NCBI GenBank assembly: GCA_947579665.1
Contig: OX388350.1
Span: forward strand, 26,755,393 to 26,819,392
Length of the DNA stretch: 64,000 nucleotides
Source of the DNA: Sympetrum striolatum
Lineage: Eukaryota > Arthropoda > Insecta > Odonata > Libellulidae
Direction: 5' to 3'
Numbering within the stretch: position 1 is the first letter of the stretch; each line of letters opens with the position of its first letter. The translations under genes and the position numbers were made by a program. Below the pieces are notes generated by a model. It made no database searches. It saw nothing but the letters and a program-made list of their open reading frames with translations, and was not told where the DNA came from. This document shows positions 34,973 through 48,245 of this stretch, piece after piece.

Positions 34973-37900
34973 ATTAATGAAATATCATTTTGCGAGTCCT
35001 CTCATCCTGTAAGATTCATATGGTTTTGCTGTTATATTTAAAGTTCCCATAATTTTGTAAAGGTTAAAAAAAGAAAATACGTGGGAAGTATTCAGCAGCA
35101 AAATCGAGAGAAAACATTGCGTTTGGACTATGGATTTTCCATTTAAGAGAGGACAAAAGCACAACATACATCCCTTCATTATATTCCTTCATTCGCTTAG
35201 TTTATGTTATCGTCCTCTTAGGGGTTTCGCATTGTTTATACGGAGTGAAAAAGCTGAAGCTCGAGATATACAGGCGGATAAGTTAGAGTAAAAGAAGTAC
35301 ATTTTGGAAAGAGCTAATGAAATGACGGCACAGAAGGTCCCACGCGTGGTGCGGAATGCAAATTTGAATCATGATTTACTCACTAGGGGAGCTGCATTCG
35401 AATACATCTACCGCACCCTCAGGCGCAATACGAAGCAGAACATACCAATACTTCAGTGCTTGTGGAACGGAGTGCTATGTAGAAAATATTTTGTTTTCCG
35501 TCGATGACAAATAGACGTTCCGTAAAAGAGAGTTAATGAAGATAACCATTTAAAAATGAAGAAGAAATGAAAAATCGGAATATTTCGGAGTTTGTCCATA
35601 GCTCACTTTAAGTTCGAATCTCTCATCGCAAAAAAGTATTTAGATGATGGTGATTTTATAATAGAACTTAATTTCTGTCTTTTCATGCGTTTGATTTCAA
35701 TCGTTTAACGTTCAAAGGAAATGATAATTATATTTAAACAACAAAAATATATGAATATACTCATTAGAAACATTCTTTAAGAAATAAAATGTTATTATAT
35801 ACCTATTCAAATCACGAACTTTGCAGTTATCCCAATTTATTCCATGAAAATTTTCTTTTTGTGAAATTTTACATTGAAATCAAACCGATTCAAGGATCAA
35901 ATAATGCCGTAATGACTTATAGTTATCCAACAAATAAAAAGTAAAGTTTTCCTGTTTTTTTCCAGTAATGGATGAGGTCACTGCCCGCAGATGAATGGTT
36001 ACATTGATCATGCACTTTAATTAATAGAATTTGCTGGGGCATTTTCTATTATTACTACAAATTTGAGACATCATGTTGGTGCACGACCTGTTTATAGCGA
36101 GTAAAATTTAAAAAAACTTCACATTACTTTTATGCTTCATTCTTAAACCACATTCATAGGAAAATAGTGCGCGTATACATATAAAGTTAATAAGGTTAAA
36201 GTTATCTCGCTTCTAATTATTATTTTTACTATCAAAAATGTTACAATTGCACTAATTGTCCAGTGGCAACACATATTATATATTAATACATTCATTTTAT
36301 ATATAATCTTACTACAACACGTGAAAACAATACGATAATACAGTGAATAAAATGACATAAACTTCACAGTTGCAACTTAACACTTAGAACATACACTTAC
36401 TATTTCAAAACAATATTCTAACTGTAAATTATTTAAAAATAGGATAGAGAAATAGAAACATATAGGAATCTTCATATAAATTTGTATGCGAATATATTAT
36501 GAAATAAAATTGCTCATTTCAGTTCCCGACAAGAATAAATAACATCTCATGAGCATTATAATATATTTTAGACGTACGTATTGAATACAAATTAAAAACA
36601 TGGTATGAAAATTCTCTCCGAAAGTTTTCCTCTCCCATTCCTCTATTCTCTCTCTCTTTTCCTTTGAGGGCGCACCAAGAGCGGCCTCTAACCTCATTAA
36701 ACGCGATGCGATATAGTCGGGTTTTACTCACAATAATTCGCTGTCGAGAGAGGGGACTAGTTTATATAAATAATAAAAGGCGGCGCTGGGAGCGGAGGGG
36801 CGTTGTTTAGAACAATATTCCGCTCCCTAGTTACGGTCGAGTTAAAAAATTTATGGCGAATTGAAATTGCAGCTCGTTTCTTCTAAATTCCATACGGCGA
36901 GATAAATTACGGGAGAGGGTTTGTTTGGTGTAATGGGCGTGGAATGCCTTATCTCTCGGATATTATAAAGGGTTTCCCACAAAGGTGCGCTTTTTATCTG
37001 TTTTCGTGCGCGCGCATATTGTGTTCGTGCGGAGTTATCTTTTTTGGATTGGACGTTGATGATGAGTTTTTGGAGCGAATGAAGCCCACGTCTATGGTGA
37101 AGTTCCGCGCGGAGAAATTTGGTGATAAGTGAATTGCGTGGTGGTTGATGACTAATAGGAATATTTTCACTTATCTACGAGAATGATAGAATACCCTTGC
37201 TTCCTTATCTAAATGAATGGGATACGTTTAGTTTGAATTTCGTCAGAATAGAGGAAGACGTACCTTTGATTGACTTTCGTCTCATGTCTCTATCATTTCC
37301 TTTTTCCTAAGTCTTGGTCATGGATGTGATTTTGTGAAAGTTACTGAGGTAGGAAATATGCTGAATAGTGGCTTACATTTCTGCGGCTCCTTATGGTTTA
37401 CTCTGTTATTTATTGGGCCAATACATTCTAATTTCGTTCTTGACTTTGGATTTAACTCTGAGAAGGAAACAAATACCTCACTACTCATTTGCTAATAAAG
37501 TGCCACACTTTCTTAAGGCCTTTTCATAGCTCATGGTGGAAGGTTAGAGTCTCAAAGTATCCACCGGAATGAATACTTTTCATACAGACTAGCTGAAATA
37601 ACCTGTGGTTCCTGGTTGTTACATAAAATTATTCTTTTAAATTTAATTTGCTTTTTGAAGTAATCTATCGAATATTGTACATACGGTGCCATACGATGAT
37701 CGTTATGAGACAGTAAACATAACTAACTGATAAAACGTGCTCCCCTGTTAAAGGAAAAACCTCAGGAGTATTTTATTTTCTTACTGCAGTTGAAATAAAA
37801 TTTCTTCTTGAAGAGATATTTTTTAGTCCTAGTTTATAATCAGATTAATTAGTTGATACATAACCATCATCTGTATACTGAGAAAATTTTATCCTGTGCA

Positions 37901-39527
37901 AAAATCTTTATAAATTAAGTTTTTCGAACGACCGTGCTATTTGAGAGAAATACGATTAAAAAATTGTGATAATTCAGCGGAAATAGCTCAAAAATCTATA
38001 GAGTTTGATTTTAATATTATTTTTATCAAAGTGTGCGTGGTTTTAGACCAAAAACTGTTAGGGAATAAAAGTGAGATACCAAAGTTTGTTATCTCTATCT
38101 TTATATCTTATCGTTACTTCTGTTTTATTATTCGAAAAAATAAACTATTGGGTGTTAAAAACAAATTTTCATACTTTTTTCCCGGAGGGGTTTCAAAATA
38201 TCATGGCATTAAACCTTGGAACGTATAGGTTGTAGCACGTAACGTATTACATAATCTGTAGGTGAAGTATATCAATTTGTAATGCTATGCAGAGTTTTGT
38301 AGTTTTATAATCTCTGGCGAGTTTCTGTTGTACTAGTACACCGTTATACATATAGCTCTAAACCAAAATCATATATATTGTGGGAGTTAAGACAATGATC
38401 ACTCTATTTCGAAATAAGTCATCTAAATGTTTAATAGTTAACTCGTAATCCTGATGAACATAACATCGACTGGAGTATTTTAATAGTGATATGAAACACT
38501 TATATTGGATTATAAATTAGATCAGACCAGTTTGCAACACGCTATTTTTCAGATGTAAACGTGTCATTTCCTTCACTATAAATATAAGGAGAGGTTGTTA
38601 GCTTGTTAGAGGTGGTTTAACTATAACTTCGGGAGATTTACTCTATCACTTATATTATATGAATCATGTAACAAGCTTTCTACGAAAAAACAAACGAAAA
38701 TTACTTCGAAAGATTAATTGATTATGTAGGCGAAAACTTGTCTAAGCTATCGCCAAAGAAATAAAATTAAAGATTCCTCATTTTCTGATTAATTAAGTTG
38801 TTAGAAAATTCTTAATTTATTATTAAATTTAATTTCTAAATTTTAATTTAAATTAAAACATAAAGTTAATTAAGTAAAATATTACTTTTTTGGAATTTGA
38901 TTTACCACTGTACCGAATAGTCTCAAATAACGCATGACAAATTGCCGCTTCGTTGAATCAGCCGTAATTGCAACACTTTACATTCCTTATTTCGCTGCCT
39001 TCTGAACAAATAGAAATGTCTTTCTTCGTCTAAAAGGATTGGTATTCCGAGGCTTGAATTAGGGCTTATTTCTTTCTCCCATGCGTACGTAAGCATGCAT
39101 AAGATCCTCTCCCATTTGTTCTTATTAAGCAAGGACAAACCGCCGTTGGAATATTACCCTTTGTTTGAGGAAAACTCATTCCGTTTCAGACTCAGCTGCG
39201 GGAGAAGAGGCTCCAAACAAAGGTTATTTTTAGAAGTGCTGAATTGCTGCTTCTGAGAAAAATAGATTCATAGTGGGAATGATAAGGACGTTAGAGGCTT
39301 CCGTAGATTAGCATCAGAAAGATAACACGGGCTCCCTTCATTAACTATAACTCTACTTGTCCCACTTAGTTGCAGAGTACATCCTTCATCTTCGTATAAA
39401 TTCCACGCTTGAATTTTAGGAAATGTTTTTTTAAGGCATTTTGGCAATGCATCAAAAACTGAGTGTTCTATTTAGTTTAGGAGCTTTATTTACATTAAGG
39501 AAAAATTTAGATTTTGTACGCATTATT
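34973..39527. other. No gene recognised; one GC-richer island
   Basis: Mostly AT-rich. A GC-richer unique island lies at about 36640-37135 (TCGGGTTTTACTCAC, GGCGGCGCTGGGAGCGGAGG). Frames of 62-95 codons (35304, 36497, 36519, 36944, 37941, 38923) have no family features and I do not call them genes. Confidence 0.4.
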
Positions 39528-39757
39528 CATTACGCATTAAATTACGCTCTATGTGATTATCTCTCTTCTCTATTACGCAATTAATTAAATTCAAAGGGAG
39601 TAGTTATGTAAGAGATGTATTTATTTCAATAATTTAACCTAACCTTCATTACGCATTAAATTACGCTCTTTGTGATTATCTCTCTTCTCTATTACGTAAT
39701 TAATGAAATTCAAAGGGAGTAGTTATGTAAGAGATGTATTTATTTCAATAATTTAAC
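39528..39757. repeat. Tandem duplication, period 119 bp
   Basis: CATTACGCATTAAATTACGC starts at 39528 and again at 39647. The second copy runs 111 bp with three substitutions relative to the first, so the duplication is recent on the scale of this window. Confidence 0.95.
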
Positions 39758-39865
39758 ATGAATTAATGGGAAAACAATTCGTTTTCCTCGATTTCACGAA
39801 AGGTTTTAGTTGGAATGTTTAAAATTTTGAAGTTAAGTTTTTGAATATTAAATTTAAATGTTCCG

Positions 39866-39960
39866 GCTGCATAGCGCAACGAACACAGCACAACGAACAC
39901 AGCACCTGAGCGGCAATCGGGAGACCAGGGTTCGATTCCCGGTCCCGTCGGACATTTTTC
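39866..39960 (+). repeat. tRNA-like SINE head
   Basis: B box GGTTCGATTCC at 39929-39939 in a CCAGGG...CCCGG context. The upstream part has a short internal duplication (CACAACGAACACAG) that disrupts tRNA-like spacing. Not a functional tRNA. Confidence 0.45.
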
Positions 39961-41070
39961 AAGTCTATTCTTCCTTGGGGTTTTAAATATTCATTCACAT
40001 GTATGTTTACTCTTGAAGAGTTTGCTTTTCAATTCCTCTCGTTCCTTTAGATTTCATTATAACTGCAGAGATAAATATATTAGAGTAGGTTGAACTATAA
40101 TGCATGAATTTACCTACATTTCATGAAATATTATTTGTATAAGTATGAATTTAAGTTTTAATTTACATTATGAAGAATTTTATATAGAGATATTAATTTC
40201 TCATGATATTACTCACTTCAGTAATTATCTTTCTAACTCTGAAGTCGACAAAATACGAATTTCACATTCATTGTTTTTTAGGTACTGATAACTCAAGGAT
40301 AGGACTTTTGCTAGAAATCTTCGCTAGAAGAAAATATTTTGCTTATTAGAAGATTTATTAGATAATTTGAGGTTTTTAATGGTTGAACTACATCCTATGT
40401 TTTCTGTGACGGAAACCAAGAATCTTTTCAAAATCTATGTTTCGTCAGAGTCGTCAGCCAAGGCAAAAATCATTCTTCGGGTGACTTTCACCTTGATAAA
40501 ATTACAATCTCTCTTATCGTTTGATGAACAGGTAACTGAATAACATGATAGTGCGTCCCCTGGGCGATCGAAACCTTAACGACGTAAGTGAGATGCATGT
40601 TTAAACGCCTTCAATTTCTATACGGCTTCCTTCACTCTAAATATCCGAGCTATCTTTCATGGCTCTCTTAATGGCAAGCCCACAATGCAATTACTTAGTG
40701 ACATGCTTTTAGCAGCGGTCGTGCTCTACGGATTAAATTGTGCCAATGGAGCACTTTAAAACTATTAAAACGATAGGTGTCTTACGTATCATAACTATGA
40801 GATTGAGTTATTAAATTTAAAGTTAGATATATACCCCGCGACCCATAACTGGCGTATGGTAGGAAGCGTAGTAACCAACATTCCTAACTAATCTTCCTTG
40901 TTAGCTTCTCTATTAGACTGCAGAAAGAAAAACAGTATTAATTATCTGTTTTTACCATTACAGTTGGTAACTCCTAAGAAGAGAAATATTTTATGATAAG
41001 CTCACCTAAATATTTTAAAGCAAAGTAATACATTGGTGAAAGTTTGAGTTACCAATTAATTGATTCAGTA
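39961..41070. other. No gene recognised
   Basis: AT-rich DNA with no supported feature. Confidence 0.35.
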
Positions 41071-41590
41071 GGTTGCTTTTAAAATTTATTAGAAATAAAA
41101 TGTATATAATTAATTTTCATACTTTGACGTCCAGTGACTCATACGTGGTGTCATATACTAATGAACTATGTATTTTAGCGAAAAACAAAGTCTTAATATA
41201 TTTAATATGTCTTTTTCTTAATTAATAATTATTTTGATTTGATTAAATTCTAACAAATTTACTTGCTTATTCAAAAAGAAATATCGGTGAAGTACAACCG
41301 GTAGTATTAATTTTGAAAAATATTATTTGCTAATTATATGATATATAAGGTTGCTTTTACAAATTTAGAAGAGATAAAAATCTAATTAATTTCAATGCTT
41401 CGACTTTCGGTGACACCAACGTGTTTTCATGAGCTAGTGAACTTTTAAGTTTTGTGTAAACAAAGTCTAAATATAAATAATCTTTTCTATTCATTAACTA
41501 TTTTGAGTATATTTAAAAATCATTTACTACTTAATAGGAAAGAAATTCAATTTCAATTCTCAGTTATACATTTAATATCAATCTAAAATT
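41071..41590. repeat. Old tandem duplication, period about 278 bp
   Basis: GGTTGCTTTTAAAATTTATT at 41071 recurs as GGTTGCTTTTACAAATTTAG at 41349. Downstream blocks recur in order: a TTCATACTTTGACG / TTCAATGCTTCGAC block, a TAATGAACT / TAGTGAACT block, and AACAAAGTCTTAA / AACAAAGTCTAAA. Divergence is substantial, with many indels. Confidence 0.7.
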
Positions 41591-41610
41591 TTCGAAGCTT
41601 TCGCTTAAAT

Positions 41611-41675
41611 TCCAATATTCAGTAATTACTATTTTAATTAGTGAGTAATTACTGAATTACAGTAATTACTCGAGT
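41611..41675. repeat. AGTAATTACT cluster with inverted pair
   Basis: ATTCAGTAATTACT (41617-41630) is inverted at 41644-41657, and AGTAATTACT occurs a third time at about 41661. The motif is itself a palindrome containing the homeodomain-type core ATTA, but it is AT-rich and could arise by chance. Confidence 0.6.
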
Positions 41676-42531
41676 TTTATAGTTCGTACCCTTCTCTGCT
41701 GAATTTGCACGGTTCCGAAAGCCATTAAAGGTCAGCAGCCATTTTTTATTCCCCTTTCATCTGCTGCTCTTTCTTCCTTTCAGCGTTTTTAATCCTTTGT
41801 TCCTTGCAATCTATTCTCCACAGCAGTAAAGTCCAGCTCCTTTCCTCCCCCACTTTTTCCATTTAGCGTTTCTCCCCCTTATCGTGACGTCACAGCATCA
41901 TGTTTGCTCTCCTATAGGTTGTACGGATTCTTGGACAATCTCTAGCAAGAGCTTTCACGTGTTCATCCTTGTTTGCAGGACCCGGACTACTTTGTAGATC
42001 AAGATTTCGCGCCTTCAAAGTGTGTTTAGCGAGATGGCTAAACGTCCGTTCAATGAATGTCTAAGAAAGCCTTCGTGGGCGTTTTAAGATAAATGGGAGG
42101 TTGGGAACCAAAATATGTGGGGCTACAAACATAGGCTATACCGGCAGCGTAGGTCCAAAATGACACATATCTCGTAAAGCTGTTTAAAGTACGGTGTGAG
42201 GAAAATAGTGCACGGAAGATGTGGTAGGAAAATATGTTACCTAGGTTGCAAACATAGGTGTCATTAGTGGGGCTGACCCAAAAGGATACACAAAATATTT
42301 AGTAAAACTGTGAGAAAGCACGTGCGAGAGAAATAGTGCACAAAGGATTTGAGTTTAAATGCAGCATACAAAAATTCAAAGATGGATATAAAAATGCGGC
42401 GGTTTCGACCTCGATTTAAATCTTCCTTATCTAAATTATGTTGCTATTAAATGCATCCGTGGATTACAATTATGCCATGGAAGTAAATTGGAGTGATCAA
42501 ATTCGTATAGAATAAATCGCAAGTAGATTAG
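41676..42531. other. No gene recognised
   Basis: A pyrimidine-rich segment at 41700-41880 is followed by GTGACGTCAC (about 41885), a perfect CRE-like site. Nothing else supports a promoter here. Confidence 0.35.
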
Positions 42532-42858
42532 TACCGTATTTGACGGCATATAAGACGCACCCTCATTAAGTTGGCCACTCACAAGGAAAAAGAGTTTTAA
42601 TAGTCCGTGCGAAAGCGCGGTGCCACAATAACTTAAAATGTATTTTCTTTTAGTTGTCACGTTTCGTAAAAGCCAAATATTAACACAATCATTGAATGCA
42701 ATTATGAAATAGGTAGTATAGACCATCTGGGCTAAAAATATCATTCAGTATTGAAAGTTAACCTGTGGAGGTTGAACCTTCACATATAAGACGCAGGGAA
42801 ATTTTTCGAGACATAATTTAGGAAAAAAGGTGCGTCTTATATGCCGTCAAATACGGTA
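42532..42858. mobile_element. MITE with 30-bp perfect terminal inverted repeats
   Basis: TACCGTATTTGACGGCATAT... (42532-42561) is perfectly inverted at 42829-42858. The 327-bp element encodes no transposase; the 102-codon minus-strand frame that overlaps it is incidental. If the termini begin ACCG, the outermost TA would be the target duplication. A degenerate copy of the terminal motif (CACATATAAGACGCAGG) lies inside at 42781. I recognise the general 'ACCGTATTT...TAAGACGCAC' end type from other animals but cannot assign a superfamily. Confidence 0.85.
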
Positions 42859-43149
42859 TTTTAATTATTTTATTCTAGATTATTTCCTTTCATTTAGAAT
42901 TTAGAGTAATTCCCTTCAATATATTATATCAATACATTTATTGGCCACGCATATAATACCTTAGCAAAGAATATATTTTACAGAATTCAACCTTTTTTGT
43001 TCTTTATACAAACAAAAAATAATTATTTCTTCTCATAGGGATGAATGAAGGGAAATTTCTAAGCAATTACCTATAAGGAGGTACACTTATATGTAATTAA
43101 TTACCTAAAAAATATGCATATGACAGGGACTCTAACAAAGATCTCTGGA

Positions 43150-43235
43150 ATGGGCTCTGCACATCAGTTTAGTAATTATAATACCTGGAAAACAATGCGG
43201 GGGACCTGGGTTTGAATCCCACTTCTTATGATAGC
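43150..43235 (+). repeat. tRNA-like SINE head
   Basis: B box GGTTTGAATCC at 43209-43219, with an upstream A-box-like GGGCTCTGCACATC. A TTCTTTCTTCTTTC stretch follows. Pairing is too poor for a tRNA. Confidence 0.35.
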
Positions 43236-45792
43236 TTCTTTCTTCTTTCATTAATGGCGCATCACCTTATGTCTTAGTCTTTTAGAGCTATAAATTTTAA
43301 TTTCTTTAGTAGCTTAAATATCTATGCAAATACATCAGAATTGTTATGGTTTTAGCTGAAAACTGTAGTAATTGGAAGTCTATCTTATCTAAAATAAGGT
43401 AAAATGTTTTATACTTAAGTTCATGATGAATTTTGTGACTTCATCCATCATTTTTTCTCGCTCCCGAAATGAAAACTTTTCCCCCTTGCTTATGAGCCGC
43501 ATACCACACTTTTATGCCCGAAGTTTACACGATCAATCAAAACAGTACCTAATGCTCTCTCATAACACTGAACTGATATCTTTTTATAAACTCGTGCGTA
43601 GAACATCCCGTTCCGCCACTGTTTTCTCTCGAAAATGAATGTTTTCCGCTTACATATTTTTCATTGGGAGCTCTCCGAATAACTCTGAGTAAAACATCTT
43701 CGTCGGAATTGAAGCTGGATCCGAAATGAACAAACGGCTGAGAGGAAAAGAAGGAAAACGTCTTCGCGGTTCGCGAAAGAAAGGAGCGAAAAAAATTCCA
43801 TTGTTCACGATTGTTCGCAGAAAATCTCTTTGTTGTTTAAGACAACGATTTTTTAAACTCGAGGCTGTATCCTGCGCGATTCGCGATATTCAATATAAGC
43901 GAAATGGAGGGTTTGAAAAACAACTTTATTCGGTAGATGCGGAATTCATTGGATAAACAAAATTTGTATTCCGATGTTGAATTAAGCATTTTACCACTGT
44001 TATTGTTTAGAGAAACTACAAAAGAATTTTTATAATATCTGTGGTTTTATATCTTTCCCACGAGCTATTCCTGTACATCGATAGAGATTCTGTTGAATTT
44101 ATTTCAGGCATACGGAGATTGTGGATGTATCTACACTTAATGCACAATCGACTCAATACAAAGATGTCACAAATTCAAATAGTATGGAAAAATAAATTTC
44201 GCATACAGGACAAAATATAACGATCGCAGGGAAAATAACAATCTTATACGTCAATTCATTTAAGAATTACGACAACTTATATCTCGGAATATTAACGAGA
44301 TGCAAATATTTTCAGACGGATATTACTTGGCTTAGAGAGAACAACATTGAAGTTTCTCCAAGTTTCACCGTTCGAGTTTTTATTTGAGGAATCAAATTGG
44401 TTTTGCATTGATATGTGAGAGATGAAGAAGCCACAAAGAATGAAGTCTGGATTAACAATTAATTTAAGATTTTCTAAGTGAAGATTGCAAAAATGATGCA
44501 AAATCGTAGAATTGCATAACTCAGATATTCGGATCCCAAAGATTTTTATTTATATCTATTATATCCTCAGATTATTCCTAAATAACTAATTTTGCATGAT
44601 TATGAGTAAATTAATATCAGTACAAGTATATTTTATTTACGTTGATGGCATTAAAGGTGATACTAATCAGTATGTGCAGTCTGGATATACTAAGACTTCC
44701 GAGTCACGAACTGGTGCAAAATTCTTAAATGTAATGATTTTAATTCTGCATTATGTTTTATATTTTATAATGTATTGATTTATAACCTGTTTCGCAAGTT
44801 CAAGTTGATTTATTTTGTAGTATCAGCGTTTTAATTTTAATAATTTTCTATTTATCTCAAATATCCTAATATAATTTAACCAACACTTAATAGTATAAAA
44901 TTAACGTGGGAAGATATTATACATAGAATTCTTGAAAATTTTCTATTTGTACTTCATTTATATCCCGAAATTAATAAAAAAACTGAATCCAGCATGTAGA
45001 AATATTCTTTAAAAATACTCAAGAAGAAAGAATAACCGAATAAATAATATTAAAATTGTAGTTGATCATACAATAAGAATAATTAATTCAGGGTCAAATT
45101 GAACGATCACTATCAGAAATTTAGTCATAGGCTTCCATGCGCTAGTATTTTGGACGAAATGTGGTTAAGTCGTTCTTTCTATTTTCGCTCTCCGCAGAAG
45201 TCTTCCCTTTCAAACATCCACGCACGTTGATTGTGAAAGAGGACAAGCCAGACTTGTCGAGGCTGTTTAGAACTCCTTCAAATTCGTTCCGAATAATCTA
45301 CAATCCCAATAGATCAGGGAAGATCTTTTAAGGTTTTTCCTTTCATTCCAACTTCTGATTTCTTTTCGGATATCGCACAGTGGCTTCTTCGTCTAGAATT
45401 CAAGGAACCTACGCTTCCAAAAGATTTTTTTTTACCGTCGTGTTTTTTCGGGAAGATTTGGGAGAGGAGAAAACATGAGTTAAATCTCTATTGAACGTTT
45501 CTGAGATTAGATTTTACTGGCTTCCATTGTTATCTCTTTCAATGAGTTGTTCTGTAGCTATAATTACCTTGCGCCTATTCTTGGTTAGCTATCACTTAAA
45601 TTCTAATTCTACGTATGAAAAATAAAGACTGTCACTTTAGAAATGGGCAATGCTTAACCTGTCAAGATAAGAAAGTGAAGTGACATGAATGAAGGTTTTA
45701 CGTTAAATAAATAGAAAAGGAAAAATGGTACAAGATCATAGTACAATATTAAAGATTTAAAATGATCATTGAAAAGCTACAATATATATAAG
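43236..45792. other. No gene recognised
   Basis: AT-rich, apart from a patch at about 43420-43950 that holds two short plus-strand frames (43423-43638; 43726-43956, Lys/Arg-rich). Neither matches a family. Confidence 0.4.
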
Positions 45793-45846
45793 AGCTGATT
45801 TAATAAGATGTTACTAAGCTGATTTACTAAGGTGTTACTGAGCTGT
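45793..45846. repeat. 24-bp tandem repeat, about 2.2 copies
   Basis: AGCTGATTTAATAAGATGTT... at 45793 and AGCTGATTTACTAAGGTGTT... at 45817, with a third start at 45841. Confidence 0.9.
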
Positions 45847-46098
45847 TATCGATCAGACTGGATGGCTGAAAAAATCGATTTAGTTGCTATTTCTGAATCA
45901 ACAAAGAAAAAATAAACTTAATTTCGATTATGAACAGGTATTGTCACTGCAATATAAGCGGATAGGATACACGTACTTCATAAAAATACACAAACGAAAA
46001 TTGTGAATCATAAAGATAAGAAAGGTACAATAAATTATTTTTTATGAAAATATAAAGATATTAATTCCACAGTTACGTGTCTTAAATTTTCTTCGTAA
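45847..46098. other. No gene recognised
   Basis: AT-rich DNA with no supported feature. Confidence 0.3.
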
Positions 46099-46135
46099 TA
46101 TCGTATCGTATCGTATGGTATCGTAGATCGTATAA
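46099..46135. repeat. (TATCG)n microsatellite
   Basis: Five-base units TATCG / TATGG repeated, with slight interruption. Confidence 0.85.
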
Positions 46136-47529
46136 GTGTTCAGGATAAAGTTTATCCCAATAAGTTTTTGTTTGGAACTACTTGGATATTAATTAATCAT
46201 ATTAATTCTGAAAAGAGTTAATATCCAAATAATGACCGTCACTTGATACTGCAATAACTCAGACTACAAGAAAAATATTCACGTAGGTTCAATTTTTTAA
46301 AATTTGATAGATATTTTAGATTCAAATCCAAGTCAATTGCGGGAGTCCAGGGAAAGAGATGTTGGTTCCCTGAGTGATTTTAGATTACAACAGCTATTTA
46401 TATTTCTACTAGGATTCTCTTACAAAATGTAAATCATCATGGTAATTATTTGTAATACGGATACGTTTATTTCCAGCAGATACGACTATGATGAGTCTTT
46501 TTCAATCTCAAATAATATTTTCTCTGCTTTGTAATCATTAAAACTACTAGCGGTAAAACTAGTGGGGTGCAAGTACCAGGAATAGATGGTAACCTAATTT
46601 TATTAAATTCATCAAGTCGTTTATATGCAAATTAAAGTATCGCTGTATCAAGAATTATGCAATCATGAGCCTCGCGGATGTAATATCCTTCTTGAAATAA
46701 CATTCATGATTCTAAATTCAATATCGCGCTCATCATAATTTCATAAATTCATAGCGTTCACCGAGCTTGAAAACGATGGCATTGAAATGGAAGCGCAATT
46801 CATGTTAATATCGTACTCCAAACTCGAGGGGAGCGCGTAATTCAAGTTTAACATCCGCAAACCATCATTAATTATGTCGAAGCAGATTCTAATTGTTCAG
46901 CACGAAAATCTCTATAAAACGTCAATTATCCTTTCGCTATTTCCCCACGTATTTTTTACTTCCCTCTCCGTTCCAAATAATGTCATTTTTTATTGCATAA
47001 CCCACTAATTGTTCCCCGGAGGGCCGTGGACACCGAGAAAAATTAATATTTCGCGGCTGACCGACTTTGGCAGGCTTCCGGACTGTATCCGCTGGCAATT
47101 AGTCTCAGAACTAGAGAACTCTTTCAGGTTAGGGTTTTTGCGGGACTTCCTTAGGCTTCCCTTGCGCCGGAAATTCGGTTACGTAATTCCTGTAACACTT
47201 GAATGACCGCTCCTCGTGTACAACCTTAACAGCCCTTGAAGTTTCCCTGGCGAATCCCCTAAAAAATGTCTTTACTATCCTACATCGCAGGAAGGAGGGC
47301 ATTTATTTTATGGATCGGTTAAAGCAGCTGGTGCGCTGCGCTCGTGTGTCGCATGGGTGTCCCCAATGCGCCTGGTGCATGCAATTACAGGCACATTGTA
47401 AGTGCGTGTAATTTTGCGGAATGTTTCATTGCACAAGAAGAGTTCGGATTCGCAGCTTTATGTGCATAATTATCATTCTGCCCGATGGCTGGTTTTCATG
47501 ATTATCATTTGTCCTACTATTAGTTACCA
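46136..47529. other. No gene recognised; one GC-richer island
   Basis: AT-rich to about 46740. A GC-richer unique island at about 46750-47310 holds overlapping short plus-strand frames (47009-47206, 47199-47411) without recognisable content. An 11-bp inverted pair TTGGATATTAA / TTAATATCCAA lies near 46180-46220. Confidence 0.35.
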
Positions 47530-47640
47530 AATCCTTCGGAGGGGAATGAGGCAAACAGGATGGATGAGGAGTGTGGTATCTTTACTATCTCCTCGTTTAA
47601 CATGAAAACTGCAACTGATTGTGAGAAACGAGTACATCAC
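47530..47640 (+). repeat. Repeat family C, fragment
   Basis: GAGGGGAATGAGGCAAACAG then GGATGAGGAGTGTGGTATC, matching the first half of the copy at 2500, and AAACGAGTACATCACGATGG later. Confidence 0.45.
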
Positions 47641-47954
47641 GATGGTTGCAAAAGTACAGCACCCTATGAATAACTAAGTACCCTATTTCGGAAATAGTGT
47701 GAGATTACGGTGAGTATTAAATTGAGCGTTCGTTACACGTGGAGGAGAAACGAAGGTTCACGACCCTAAAAAACGAGTACCCTAGTAATAACTCTTTCCG
47801 CACAATTCAATGATAAATAAATAATGTCTTCATTTCGGGTAAAATTGGAAACTTAAAGTACTATGTTTCAATTAATCCAAGGTCAATTTAAAATATATCT
47901 CATTACTAAATTATTGTAAAAGTTAATTCAATTGAATTATAGAATAAAAAAAAT
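47641..47954. other. No gene recognised
   Basis: AT-rich DNA with no supported feature. Confidence 0.3.
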
Positions 47955-48080
47955 AGATATGGGTTTAAAAACCTAAGTGAATCATAGGAAAAACTATGCA
48001 CAACAGAAAAACACCAAAAAAGAACAGAAAAATAGAAACCACCAACAGATGGCACCTGAAAAACCCGCATAAACCTATTC
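47955..48080 (-). repeat. Repeat family B, fragment
   Basis: Reverse orientation: AAAAACCTAAGTGAATCATA, then the ACACCAAAAAAGAACAG block and AAAAACCCGCATAAACCTAT. It lacks the (ATT)n part. Confidence 0.5.
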
Positions 48081-48183
48081 AAATAAACAACTAAAACATA
48101 TAAAAAAGATAGCTGCAGACAAAAAATAAATGGTTAGAGAAACCATAGGAATTTAATTTCAATCATCAATCAATTAATAATTC

Positions 48184-48245
48184 AATTCATCAGTTGCTTT
48201 CATAATAGCAACGCCTTGAAAAAGACTGAGATAACAGTAGATGGA
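48184..48245 (+). repeat. Repeat family C, fragment
   Basis: CATCAGTTGCTTTCATAATA then GCAACGCCTTGAAAAAGACTG align with 2710-2755. Confidence 0.35.

Noticed and set aside
39866..39960. Functional tRNA gene
   Set aside because: Only the T-arm/B-box part is convincing; an internal duplication breaks the spacing.
41885..41894. CRE (GTGACGTCAC) as evidence for a promoter
   Set aside because: A single site with no TATA, initiator or transcript evidence nearby.
42436..42744. 102-codon minus-strand frame
   Set aside because: It crosses the left boundary of the MITE at 42532 and has no family features.
46180..46220. 11-bp inverted repeat as a foldback element
   Set aside because: Short and AT-rich; expected by chance in this window.
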